DNA from: Actinomadura sp. J1-007
GTDB lineage: Bacteria > Actinomycetota > Actinomycetes > Streptosporangiales > Streptosporangiaceae
DNA length: 64,000 nt
Assembly: GCF_009793335.1 (NCBI RefSeq)
Contig: NZ_WING01000001.1
Coordinates: 62,001 to 126,000 of the forward strand
Direction of reading: 5' to 3'
Position numbers and translations under genes: made by a program. Under the pieces are notes generated by a model. The model saw nothing but the letters and a program-made list of their open reading frames with translations, was not told where the DNA came from and searched no databases. Below, one piece after another: positions 1 through 8,800 of the stretch (its first letter is position 1; each line of letters opens with the position of its first letter).

Positions 1-725
1 AGATCACGATCGTCGAGTTCCGGATGCGGATGCGGGAGATGCTGACGCCCGCGTTCGCGCTCGCGCTGCCGCTCGCCATGCTGTTCGGGTTCGGGCTGCT
101 GCCGCACGCGGGCAGGCCGAACGCCGACCTCGGCGGGCAGAGCCTCGCCGAGTACATCGCCGTGCTCGGGATGGGCGTCGCGTTCGTCATCCTCGCCGTC
201 GTCATGCTGCCGAGCGTCCTGTCCGACTACCGCGAGAAGGGCGTGCTGCGGCGGATGCGCGCCACCCCCGTGCGGCCCTCGGCGCTCCTCGCCGCGCAGC
301 TCGCCGTCAACCTCGGCGCGGCTGCGGTGTCGGCCGCGACGATGGTCGTCGTCGGACGGCTCGCCCTCGGCACGGCGCTGCCGCGCGCGTTCGGCTGGTT
401 CCTGGCGGCGGTGGCGCTGAGCCTGCTCGCGCTGTTCGCGGTCGGGCTGCTCATCGCCGCGCTCGCGCCGAGCGGCCGGGCGGGCAACGCGATCGGGATG
501 GTGCTGTTCTTCCCGAGCATGTTCTTCGCGGGCTACTACGTGCCGCGCTCGCAGCTCCCGGAGGCCGTGGCGCGGATCGGCGACTACACTCCGTTGGGCG
601 CCGGTGTCAAGACCATCGGTGACGCGTGGACGGGCCACGCGCCGGAGGCGTCGCAGCTGGCGGTGCTGGGGCTGTACGCGGTGGTCGCGGGCGCGGTCGC
701 CGCGCGCACGTTCCGCTGGGAGTAG
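1..725 (+). CDS. ABC-2 type export permease, 5' truncated by window edge
   Basis: Integral membrane subunit of an ABC-2 exporter. The frame is open from base 3 through the first ATG at 24, so the true start lies upstream of the window. Hydrophobic segments fit a family with six membrane spans, of which the last four or five are here. A conserved-looking hydrophobic stretch near the end reads FFPSMFFAGYYVPRSQLP, typical of ABC2_membrane proteins just before the last helix. The gene ends in TAG at 723-725, 21 bases before a sensor kinase gene on the same strand. This arrangement of drug or lipid exporter followed by a two-component system is common in actinomycetes and suggests the kinase pair controls the exporter. 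Substrate unknown. Confidence 0.85.
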   Translation, partial: ITIVEFRMRMREMLTPAFALALPLAMLFGFGLLPHAGRPNADLGGQSLAEYIAVLGMGVAFVILAVVMLPSVLSDYREKGVLRRMRATPVRPSALLAAQLAVNLGAAAVSAATMVVVGRLALGTALPRAFGWFLAAVALSLLALFAVGLLIAALAPSGRAGNAIGMVLFFPSMFFAGYYVPRSQLPEAVARIGDYTPLGAGVKTIGDAWTGHAPEASQLAVLGLYAVVAGAVAARTFRWE

Positions 726-746
726 GCGGGAGCGGGAGGAGCGGAA

Positions 747-2015
747 GTGGGGGCGATGCGCGACCGGGAACGGGCGCTGGAGAGGTGGGAGCGCCGCGAG
801 GAGGCCGCCCTCGGCTACGTGCCGTACGTGTCCCTCGCGTTCGCCACCGTCCTCGCGCTGCTGGTCGACCACCGCTCGGCGCCCCGCACCGCCGCCGTCG
901 CCGGGCTCTCCGCCGCGACGGCGCTGTGGGTCTGGTGCCTGGTGACGCGGCGGCCGGGCCTGGCGCACCGGACGGCGCCCGGCGTCGCCTACTTCGCCGG
1001 GCTGCTCGCGCTGCTGGGCGGGCTGATCGCGCTGAACCCGCTGTTCGGGTTCGCGATGATCACCGGCTACGTGCACGCGTTCCGGCTGCCGCGGGGCTGG
1101 CGGTTCCCCGGCGTGATCGCCGCGGCGGGGCTCGCCTCCGCGTCCCAGCTCGGCGGGTACGGCATGATCACCGGGCGGATGGTGCCGGTCTTCCTGCTGG
1201 TCCTCACGGTCAACGCGCTGCTGGCGGGCGGTTTCACGTTCTTCGGCCGCCGCAACGACGAGGAGCGGCGCCAGCGCAAGGCCATGATCGCCGAGCTGGC
1301 GGAGACCAACGCGCGGCTCCAGGCCACGCTGGAGGAGAACGCGGGCCTGCACGCCCGGCTCCTCGCGCGGGCCCGCGAGGGCGGGGTGCACGACGAGCGG
1401 CAGCGGATGGCCGGCGAGATCCACGACACGATCGCGCAGGGCCTGGCCGGGGTCATCACCCAGCTCCAGGCCGCCCGCAACGCCCGCGACCGCGACCGCG
1501 ACTGGGAGCGGCACCTCGACCTCGCTCAGGAGATGGCGCGCGAGAGCCTGGCCGAGGCGCGCCGTTCGGTGCAGGCGCTGCGGCCCCGGCCGCTGGAGGA
1601 GGCCGGGCTCGCCGAGGCGCTCGCCGGCGTCGCCGAGCGCTGGACCGCGCTGCACCGCGTCCCGGTGGAGGTCAGCACGACCGGTACCGTACGGCCCATG
1701 CACCCCGAGGTGGAGGGGACGCTGCTGCGCACCGCGCAGGAGGCGCTCGCCAACGTCGCCAAGCACGCGCGGGCGTCCCGGGTCGCGCTGACCCTGTCGT
1801 ACATGGGCGACCTGGTCACCCTCGACGTCCGCGACGACGGCGCGGGCTTCGCGCCCGGCCGGGTGCGGCCGACCGAGACCGGCGGGTACGGGCTGACCGC
1901 GATGCGCCGCCGCGTCGCCCGCGTCGCCGGGACCCTCGACATCGAGTCCGAGCCGGGCGCCGGCACCGCGATCTGCGCGAGCGTCCCCGCGGTGCCCGCC
2001 GGGGACGCCGCGTGA
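747..2015 (+). CDS. NarL/LiaS-type membrane sensor histidine kinase
   Basis: Sensor kinase of 422 residues. The N-terminal 160 residues are hydrophobic with about four to six membrane segments. A short coiled coil (about 170-215) leads into a HisKA_3 dimerisation domain with phospho-acceptor His226 in GEIHDTIAQGLAG. The HATPase_c domain follows, with N box ALANVAKHARAS and G1 box DVRDDGAGF. GTG at 747 is chosen because GGGAGGA ends six bases before it; an ATG nine bases further on is the alternative. The stop overlaps the regulator start (GTGA at 2012-2015), so the two are translationally coupled. The signal sensed cannot be read from the sequence. Confidence 0.9.
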   Translation: MGAMRDRERALERWERREEAALGYVPYVSLAFATVLALLVDHRSAPRTAAVAGLSAATALWVWCLVTRRPGLAHRTAPGVAYFAGLLALLGGLIALNPLFGFAMITGYVHAFRLPRGWRFPGVIAAAGLASASQLGGYGMITGRMVPVFLLVLTVNALLAGGFTFFGRRNDEERRQRKAMIAELAETNARLQATLEENAGLHARLLARAREGGVHDERQRMAGEIHDTIAQGLAGVITQLQAARNARDRDRDWERHLDLAQEMARESLAEARRSVQALRPRPLEEAGLAEALAGVAERWTALHRVPVEVSTTGTVRPMHPEVEGTLLRTAQEALANVAKHARASRVALTLSYMGDLVTLDVRDDGAGFAPGRVRPTETGGYGLTAMRRRVARVAGTLDIESEPGAGTAICASVPAVPAGDAA

Positions 2016-2716
2016 CCGCGGACGGCCCCGCCGGCGGGACGATCACGCTGCTGATCGTGGACGACCACCCGGTCGTCCGGGACGGGCTGCGCGGCATGTT
2101 CGCCGGCGAGCCCGGGTTCGAGGTGGTCGGGGAGGCCGCCGACGGCGAGGAGGCGGTGCGGCTCGCCGAGGAGCTGCGGCCCCGCGTGGTGCTGATGGAC
2201 CTGCGGATGCCCGGCGGCGACGGCGTCACCGCGATCACCCGGCTGGCCGAACGGGGCGTGCCGTCCCGCGTGCTCGTCCTCACCACCTACGACACCGACA
2301 CCGACGTGCTGCCGGCGATCGAGGCGGGTGCCACCGGCTACCTGCTGAAGGACGCGCGGCAGGACGAGCTGTTCCGCGCGGTGCGGGCCGCGGCGCGCGG
2401 CGAGGCCGTGCTGTCGCCGCCGGTCGCGACCCGGCTCCTCGACCAGATGCGCGCCGCGGCGTCCTCCGCGCCGCCGCCCTCCGCGGCGTCCTGGGGCGGC
2501 GCGTCCGGCGGCGAGCCGCTCAGCCCCCGGGAACTGGAGGTGCTCGGCCTGATCGCCCGCGGCGGGACGAACCGCGAGGTCGCCGCGCGGCTGTTCATCA
2601 GCCAGGCGACCGTGAAGACGCACCTGCTGCACATCTACGGCAAGCTCGGCGTGAACGACCGCGCCGCCGCCGTCGCGGCCGCGTTCGACCGCGGCCTGCT
2701 GCGCCCCGGCGGCTAG
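2012..2716 (+). CDS. NarL/FixJ-family response regulator
   Basis: Two-domain response regulator of 234 residues. The receiver domain (about 11-125) has the acidic pair Asp17/Asp18, phosphorylated Asp63 in VLMDLRMPG, and the Lys of YLLKDA. After an Ala/Ser/Pro linker, a LuxR-type HTH occupies roughly 165-230 (LSPRELEVLGLIARGGTNREVA and onward to VKTHLLHIYGKLGV). The GTG start overlaps the kinase stop, so it is almost certainly the kinase partner. Likely targets are its own operon and the upstream ABC-2 exporter. The stop codon lies inside a perfect inverted repeat that probably terminates transcription. Confidence 0.92.
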   Translation: MTADGPAGGTITLLIVDDHPVVRDGLRGMFAGEPGFEVVGEAADGEEAVRLAEELRPRVVLMDLRMPGGDGVTAITRLAERGVPSRVLVLTTYDTDTDVLPAIEAGATGYLLKDARQDELFRAVRAAARGEAVLSPPVATRLLDQMRAAASSAPPPSAASWGGASGGEPLSPRELEVLGLIARGGTNREVAARLFISQATVKTHLLHIYGKLGVNDRAAAVAAAFDRGLLRPGG

Positions 2717-2727
2717 CCGCCGGGGCG
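2702..2727. terminator. GC-rich perfect inverted repeat, likely bidirectional terminator
   Basis: CGCCCCGGCGGC (2702-2713) and its exact complement GCCGCCGGGGCG (2716-2727) flank a TA dinucleotide. The repeat contains the TAG stop of the response regulator and lies between convergent genes (regulator plus, adenylation fragment minus, 21 bp apart). There is no U tract, as is usual for actinomycete terminators. Confidence 0.6.
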
Positions 2728-2737
2728 GGCGGCCCGG

Positions 2738-3682
2738 TCAGCCGAGGGGCGTGACGGTCCAGCCGTGGCGGACGCGGCACGCCTGGACGACCTCGGGAGG
2801 CGCCGCGCCGGTCACCAGCAGCCGCACGCCGGGGACGGGCACGGGATCGTGGTCGAACGTCAGGGCGCGCAGCTTCGCGGGCGTCACCACGGCGGCGGTC
2901 GCGGCGCGGTCGCGGACGGCGGCGAGCAGCGCCGCCACGTCCGGGTCGCGGACGCCGGCGAACGTGGCGCCGTGGGTGAGGCACAGGTCGATCAGGCCGA
3001 TCCACGTCGAGGGGGTGCAGTCGCGCCCGCAGCAGACCAGCACGTCGCCGTCCGACAGGCCGACCGTGCCGCCGAGGCGGTAGAGGTCGGCGAGCCGGTC
3101 GGCGTGGCTGACCTCCCCGGCCGGGCCGTTCAGCAGCAGCGCGAGGTCGCGCAGCGGGTCGGCGGCGGGCCCGGGGAGCGGCTCGGCCGGGGCGGCGTGC
3201 GCGCCGGTCCGCACGAGGCGCGCGAACGGCGTCGTTCCCGGCACGTCCCCGAACGCGAAGACCTGCCGGACGAACGAGCGTTCGGCGGCGGCGAGGGACC
3301 GCGCGGACGTGCCGCGCGCGGTGAACAGGAACCGTGCGCCCGTCTCCGTCAGCGCCGCCGCGAGGTCGCCGACCCCGCCGTCGAGGGGCAGCGGCGCGGG
3401 CACGGCGCCGGCGGCGGTGACGGCGTGCACGGCGAGCGCGAGGTCGCACGCGCCGGCGAGGTGGACCGCCGCGACGTCGCCGGGCCGCACGCCGAGCCGC
3501 CGCATCCCGTCCGCCGCCGCGGGGACCGTGGCCGCGAACCGCGCGTAGCCGACCTCCTCGCCGGGGCACGCGAGGGCCGGGCGGTCGCCGCGGCGCGCGG
3601 CGTGGTCCCTGGCGGCCGCGAGCACGGCCCCGGTCACCGACGTCTCGGACACGGCCGGCGGTCCTGGGTATCGGTCCAGCAT
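2738..3682 (-). CDS. Truncated class I adenylate-forming enzyme (AMP-binding, N-terminal part only)
   Basis: A 314-residue protein resembling only the first half of acyl-CoA synthetases or NRPS adenylation domains: an AMP-binding N-terminal subdomain with LGVRPGDVAAVHL and AVHAVTAAGAVPAPLPL. The phosphate-binding signature (normally TSGTTGxPK) is replaced by LLLNGPAGEVSHAD. The protein ends just where motif A5 (YGxTE) should begin, so motifs A5 to A10 and the C-terminal lid are absent. It is a paralogue of the next gene, and the two share similar sequence upstream of the start. ATG at 3682 is chosen; an upstream in-frame ATG at 3718 is the alternative. It is unlikely to be a working ligase; it could be a decaying duplicate or a regulatory partner. 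Confidence 0.65.
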   Translation of the reverse strand: MLDRYPGPPAVSETSVTGAVLAAARDHAARRGDRPALACPGEEVGYARFAATVPAAADGMRRLGVRPGDVAAVHLAGACDLALAVHAVTAAGAVPAPLPLDGGVGDLAAALTETGARFLFTARGTSARSLAAAERSFVRQVFAFGDVPGTTPFARLVRTGAHAAPAEPLPGPAADPLRDLALLLNGPAGEVSHADRLADLYRLGGTVGLSDGDVLVCCGRDCTPSTWIGLIDLCLTHGATFAGVRDPDVAALLAAVRDRAATAAVVTPAKLRALTFDHDPVPVPGVRLLVTGAAPPEVVQACRVRHGWTVTPLG

Positions 3683-3765
3683 GCGGCGACGGTACGCCGC
3701 GCGCGCCGACCGCCACATCCGCCGAACTGTGTAGACGGGTGTGTAGGCGCGCCGGAGCGGACGGG

Positions 3766-5358
3766 TCACGTGGCCAGCCCGGCGCGTTCGAGGAGGCCGC
3801 GCCGCTGGACGCACCCGCCGGGCGTACGGGGGATCAAGTCCACGACGTGGACGGCGAGGACGCGGCGGTACGGCGGGACGTGGCCGTTGACGTAGCCGAG
3901 CAGGTCCTCGGCGGGCACGGGCTCGTCCAGCACGACGAACGCGTGCGGGGCCAGCCCGAGGTCGAGGTCGGGGGCGGGCGCGACGGCGGCGTCGCGGACC
4001 GCGGGGTGCGCGGCGAGGACGGCCTCGGGCTCGGCGGGCGGCTCGGGCCGGCCGTCGCCGAGGCGGCCGAGCACGAACGCCCGGCCGTGCTCGTCGGCGA
4101 ACGCCGCGTCACCGGTCGCCAGCCACCGCGCAGGCACCGCCGCGTCGGGCGTGACGGGCAGCCGCACGCACAGCTCGCCCGGCTGGTAGGCGGGCTGCTC
4201 GCAGCCGGTGCGCGCCGACACCACCCGCCACGTCACGTCCGGCAGGCCGCGCCCGACGGAGTCGAGGGTGCCCTCCTCCAGCGCGCGCAGGTTGAGGTGG
4301 GTGAACCCGGCCGCCTCCGCGAACCCGTACGCCTGCCTGACCGGGCAGCCGAGCCGCGCCGCGCACGCCCGCGCGGCGTCCGCGCCGAGCGGCCCGCCCG
4401 CCGACACGACCGCGCGCAGCGCCCCGAGCCGATAGCGCGGCACGGCCCGGTCGTAGGCGAGGACCTCGACGAGGCGGGGCGGGAGCAGCGCGACCGTCAC
4501 GGCGTGCTCCTGGAGCGCACGCAGCAGGTCGTGGCGTCCGGTCCCGGCGAGCGTGACGACGGTGGCGCCGAGCCGCAGCGCCGGGTTGAGCGCGCCGTTC
4601 AGCCCGAGCACGTCGGAGAACGGCAGCGCGGACAGCACGATGTCGCTCGTGCCGAGCATGCCCGCCGCCGCGACGCGGGTGAGCCCGGCGACGACCTCCG
4701 CGTGGGTGAGCCGCACCGGCCTCGCCGGTCCCGCCGTGCCGCGCGTGCAGGCGAGCAGCGCGGCGTCGCGGGCGGGCTCGATCGGCACGTCGGGCGCGGC
4801 GCCGCCTTTCATCAGCCCCGAGAACGGCTGGGCGCCGGGTTCGTCGCCGAAGCAGTAGAGGGTCTCGGCGGCGGCCCGCTGGGCGGTGCCGAGCAGGACG
4901 GGCCAGGTGACCAGCGTCCGGGCGCCCGCCTCCGCGAGCAGCCGGGACAGCTCCGGCGCGGACAGGGACGCGCGGAGCGGGAACGGCACGGCGCCCGCCG
5001 CGGTCACCGCGTGCAACGCGACGGCGAACTCGGGGCTGTCGGGCAGGTGCAGGCCGACGACCGTTCCGGGCCCGATCCCCTCGCGGGCGAGCCCCGCGGC
5101 GGCGGACCCGACGGCGGTGGCGAGCCCGGCGTACGACAGCGTCCGCCCCGACGCGGCGTCCAGCAGGGCCGGACGGGCGCCCGCGCTGCCCCCGCCTGCC
5201 GCCGCGGGCCCGCCTGGACCGTCTCGCCCGCCGCGCTCGCCTGGCCCGCCGAACGCCCCGGGCGTCCCGGCCGTCCCGGCGTCCGCCCGGCCGAAGACCG
5301 CTCGGGAGACCGAGATGGCGGGCCGGGCGGCCCAGGCGTCCACACCGATGGAGATCAT
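3766..5358 (-). CDS. Adenylate-forming (AMP-binding) enzyme lacking the catalytic lysine
   Basis: A 530-residue class I adenylate-forming enzyme (acyl-CoA synthetase or adenylation-domain superfamily). Visible motifs are a degenerate phosphate loop (CTRGTAGPARPV instead of TSGTTGxPKG), A5-like AYGFAEAAG, and A7-like WLATGDAAF. The C-terminal A10 motif reads PRTPGGCVQRR, so the essential lysine of PRTxxGK is Cys516. The reading frame is intact there, with codon TGC. The family would predict a carboxylate-AMP ligase. With the loop weakened and the lysine gone, normal adenylation is doubtful. ATG at 5358 is preferred. Its upstream region resembles that of the truncated paralogue with a one-base offset, so a longer start cannot be excluded. 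Confidence 0.7.
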   Translation of the reverse strand: MISIGVDAWAARPAISVSRAVFGRADAGTAGTPGAFGGPGERGGRDGPGGPAAAGGGSAGARPALLDAASGRTLSYAGLATAVGSAAAGLAREGIGPGTVVGLHLPDSPEFAVALHAVTAAGAVPFPLRASLSAPELSRLLAEAGARTLVTWPVLLGTAQRAAAETLYCFGDEPGAQPFSGLMKGGAAPDVPIEPARDAALLACTRGTAGPARPVRLTHAEVVAGLTRVAAAGMLGTSDIVLSALPFSDVLGLNGALNPALRLGATVVTLAGTGRHDLLRALQEHAVTVALLPPRLVEVLAYDRAVPRYRLGALRAVVSAGGPLGADAARACAARLGCPVRQAYGFAEAAGFTHLNLRALEEGTLDSVGRGLPDVTWRVVSARTGCEQPAYQPGELCVRLPVTPDAAVPARWLATGDAAFADEHGRAFVLGRLGDGRPEPPAEPEAVLAAHPAVRDAAVAPAPDLDLGLAPHAFVVLDEPVPAEDLLGYVNGHVPPYRRVLAVHVVDLIPRTPGGCVQRRGLLERAGLAT

Positions 5359-5440
5359 GCTGCGACGGTAGGACCGGACGTCCGCCCCCACATGCGCCGG
5401 AATGCGCAACCCGGGTCGTATTCCGCGGCGCGGAGCGGAT

Positions 5441-5467
5441 CCCGGGAGTGTGTACACATCTCCCGGG
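5441..5467. promoter_or_regulatory. Compound inverted repeat upstream of the adenylation genes
   Basis: CCCGGGA (5441-5447) and TCCCGGG (5461-5467) flank a 10-bp palindrome TGTGTACACA. It lies in the gap between the LuxR HTH segment and the start of the adenylation gene. A related GTGTAGACGGGTGTGTAG tract at 3729-3746 lies upstream of the truncated paralogue. A binding site for the adjacent LuxR regulator or a terminator are both possible. Confidence 0.45.
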
Positions 5468-5487
5468 CGTCCCCGAGGCGCGGCGGG

Positions 5488-5745
5488 TCAGGCAGGGTCG
5501 TCACCGCGAACGTGGTCGACCGCCCAGGCCGCGACCTGCGCCCGGGAAGTGAACCCGAGCTTGGTGAGGATGTTGGTGACATGCCGAGCCGCCGTCGCGG
5601 GGCTGATGAACAACTCCTCGGCGATACCGCGGTTGCTGAGCCCCCGCGCGATGAGCCGTGCCACCTCCCGTTCACGAGGGGTCAGGGTGCTGGGCGGCGT
5701 AACAGGCACAACAGGCCGCCGATGCGCAACAGCCCGCGGCCCCAC
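5488..5745 (-). CDS. LuxR-type HTH domain, C-terminal part of the ATPase regulator (frame-disrupted)
   Basis: This segment encodes a complete LuxR/GerE DNA-binding domain. It runs from LTPREREVARLIARGLSN through IAEELFISPATAARHV to ILTKLGFTSRAQVAAWA and ends DHVRGDDPA. It has no ribosome-binding site of its own. It lies in the same frame as the ATPase segment ending at 5833, separated by an in-frame TGA at 5833-5835 and a stretch where the coding frame has slipped. I read it as the DNA-binding end of that single regulator rather than an independent gene, although an 85-residue stand-alone HTH protein is possible. Confidence 0.7.
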   Translation of the reverse strand: MGPRAVAHRRPVVPVTPPSTLTPREREVARLIARGLSNRGIAEELFISPATAARHVTNILTKLGFTSRAQVAAWAVDHVRGDDPA

Positions 5746-5832
5746 CCCACCCTTGAACGCCGCAGACGCCCGGACGCCGAGCCCGGCACGGCCGGCGAGC
5801 CCGGGGTGGGAGGCGCACCCAACGCCGAGCGC

Positions 5833-8800
5833 TCATGCGCCCGACCGGCTGCGGATGACGCGGGGGACGTGGAGGGCGCGGACGGCGCGGGGGCGCGGAC
5901 GGCGGGGCCGGGGCGGAGGACGCAGCGGAAGCGGACGACGCAGCGGGGTCAGAGGGCGCGGGCGACGCGGGCGACGCGCAGGACGCGCAGGACGCGGAAG
6001 GCCCGGAGGACGCGGAAGGCCCGGAGGACGCGGAAGGCCCGGAGGACGCGGAAGGCCCGGAGGACGCGGAAGGCCCGGAGGACGCGGAAGGCCCGGAGGA
6101 CGCGGAAGGCCCGGAGGACTCGGACGACGCGGACGGCGCATTCGGGGCGGACGGCGCAGCCGGGGCGAAGGACGCGGCCGATGCAGACGACGCGGCGGGC
6201 GCGGACGACGCCGATGGCGAGGGTGGCTCGGAGGACGCGGCGGACGCAGGAGGCGCGGACCGTACAGGGGGCGCGGCAGGCGCGGACGACACGGGGAGTG
6301 CAGGCCGGGCGGAGGCCGCGGACGGCGCGCCGGGGGCGGCCGACGCGGCGGACACGGGAGCAGCAGGCGCGGGCGATGCGGAGGGCGTGATCGGGGCGGA
6401 CGGGGCAGCCGGAGCGGAGGGGGCGGCGGGTGCGGACGATGTCGGCGGTGCGGCGGGGGTCGACGGTGTGGACGGGGCAGAGGACGCTGCCGGGGCCGAC
6501 TGGGCGGAGGACGTGGCGGAGGCGGTGGGAGCGAGTGCGGGAGCGGCGCGGGGCGCGGGTACGGCCGCAGGCTCGGCGGCGGGTACAGGTGCGGGAAGTA
6601 CGGGCGCGGAGGCGGCGGGGGGTACGGGCGCGGGGTCGGCGGCGGGCACGGGTACGGGTGGGGGCTCGGGCGCAGGGGCGGCGGTGGTGGGGGCGGGGGG
6701 ATGTAGGGCGTAGGTGACGGCTTCGTCGGGGTCCATGGCGCGGCCCTCGCCCAGAGTTGGGCGATGAGCGGCTCGCCGAGGCGTCTGCGGATGGGGCCGA
6801 GGGTGCGTTCGACGCGGGCGCCGGTGGCGGGCTGCTTCCCGGCGGATTCGCGCAGGGCCTCGGCGGCGCCCGCGAGGGTCACCGCGCCGTGCTGGTCGCC
6901 TTCGCGGGCGAGGAGTTCGGCGAACGGTTCGAGGGCGCGGGCGACGTCCAGCCGGATCCCGGCCGAGCTGCTGAGGGCGAGGCTTTCGGACAGCGCTCGG
7001 CGGGCGGCGGGCAGGTCGTCCTGGCGGAGGGCGACGCGGCCGATGCCGGCGAGGGCGCGGGCCCGTTCGGGCAGGGCCTCGATCTCCTCCAGGATCGGCA
7101 GCGCCTCGGCGTAGTGGCCGCCCGCCGCGCCGGGGTCGCCGCGCAGCTCGGCGAGCCGGCCGAGGCCGATCAGCGCGTGCGAGGCGCCCCAGAGCTGCTC
7201 GATGTCGCGCATCGTCCGCAGGCCGTCCTCCAGGTGCTCGCGCGCCTCCCGGAGCCGCGCCCGCCGGATCAGCAGGTAGCCGCGGGCGATCGAGGCGTAG
7301 CCGCGGTTCCACTCCTGGCCGGGCTCGGCGGCCAGCGCGGCTGCCTCGTCCAGCCGTCCGGCGGCGTCGGCGAACCGTCCCGCCCGGGTCAGCGACTCCG
7401 CCGAGCTGATCAGCGCGGTCGCCGTCATGAAGTCGTCGCCGGCCTCGCGGCACGGCCCGAGCGCGTCCTCGGCGAACGCGCCCGCCCGCGCGAAGTCGCG
7501 CCCGCCGACGGCGAGCTGGGCGCGTCCGGCGAGCGCGGGCCCGAGCACGTACGGCGGGACGTCCACGGCCCGGCCGAGGAACCGGTCGGTCCACCCGGCC
7601 CACTCCGCGACGCGCCCCCGGACGATCCAGAACGTGCGCAGCGCCGTGCAGATCCGCAGGCCCGCCTCGTGCTCGCCCCGGTCGAGGCACCAGCCGAGCG
7701 CGGCCCGCACGTTGGCGATCTCCGCGTCGTACCAGTGGAACAGCCCGACGCGCCCCTCCCACGTGCCCGGGCTCTCGGCGATGGCGAACTCGCCGTGCCG
7801 TTCGGCCGCCTCCAGGACGGCGTCGCGGTGCCGTTCGCGCAGCTCCGCGGTCTCGCCGGCCGCTTCGAGCCGTTCGGCCGCGTACCCGCGGATGCTGTCG
7901 AGCTGCCGGAACCGCACCCGTCCCGCGACCTCGCCGCCCACCACGACCAGGGACTTGTCGACGAGCGCCGTCAGCAGGTCGAGGACGTCCTCCACCGGCA
8001 GGGCGCCGTCCACGCAGACCTGCTCGGCCTGCTCCAGCGTCCACCCGGCGAAGACCGACAGGCGACGCAGCAGGACGCGTTCGGGCTCGGCCAGCAGGTC
8101 GTGGCTCCAGTCGATCGCGGCCCGCAGCGTCCGCTGCCGCGGCGGCGCGGTGCGGTCGCCCGCGCTGAGCAGCCGGAACCTGTCGGCCAGCCGCCGCGCG
8201 ATCTGCTCGACCGACAGCACGCGCACGCGGGCCGCCGCGAGCTCCAGCGCCAGCGGAACGCCGTCCAGCGCGCGGCCGACCTCCTCGACCGCGCCGGCGC
8301 CGTCGAAGTCGGGCCGGACGGCGCGGGCCCGTTCGACGAAGAGGGCGACGGCCTCGGCGGGGTCGAGCGGCGGCACCCGCCACACGTTCTCCCCCGCCAT
8401 CCGCAGCGGCTCGCGGCTGGTCGAGAGCACCCGCAGCCGGGGGCACCGGGCGAGCAGCAGCCCGGTCAGCTCGGCGCACTCCTGCACGACGTGCTCGCAG
8501 TTGTCGAGGACGAGCAGCGCCGTCCTCGCGCTGAGCGCCCCCGCCAGCGTCTCGGCCGTCCCGCCGGGCCCGGCCTCCTCGGCGACGCCGAGCACCGCCG
8601 CGACCCGCCGGGCCACCTGCTCGGGCGGGCCGTCGGCGGGCGTGTCGGCCAGCTCGACGAACCACACGCCCTCCGGGTAGCCGTCCACCAGCGAGCGCGC
8701 CACCCGCAGCGCGAGGCGCGTCTTGCCGATCCCGCCCGCCCCGCACAGCGTCACCGCCCGCATCGTCTCCAGCAGGCGGCGGATGTCGGCCACATCCCGC

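Noticed and set aside
5996..6121. CRISPR-like array
   Set aside because: The 18-bp units are directly adjacent with no spacers and lie in coding sequence.
5881..6713. Plus-strand acidic Ala/Glu/Asp/Gly frame opposite the regulator linker
   Set aside because: It has no start site or conserved domain and arises from repeat composition; the linker frame joins the family sequence EGRAMDPDEAV.
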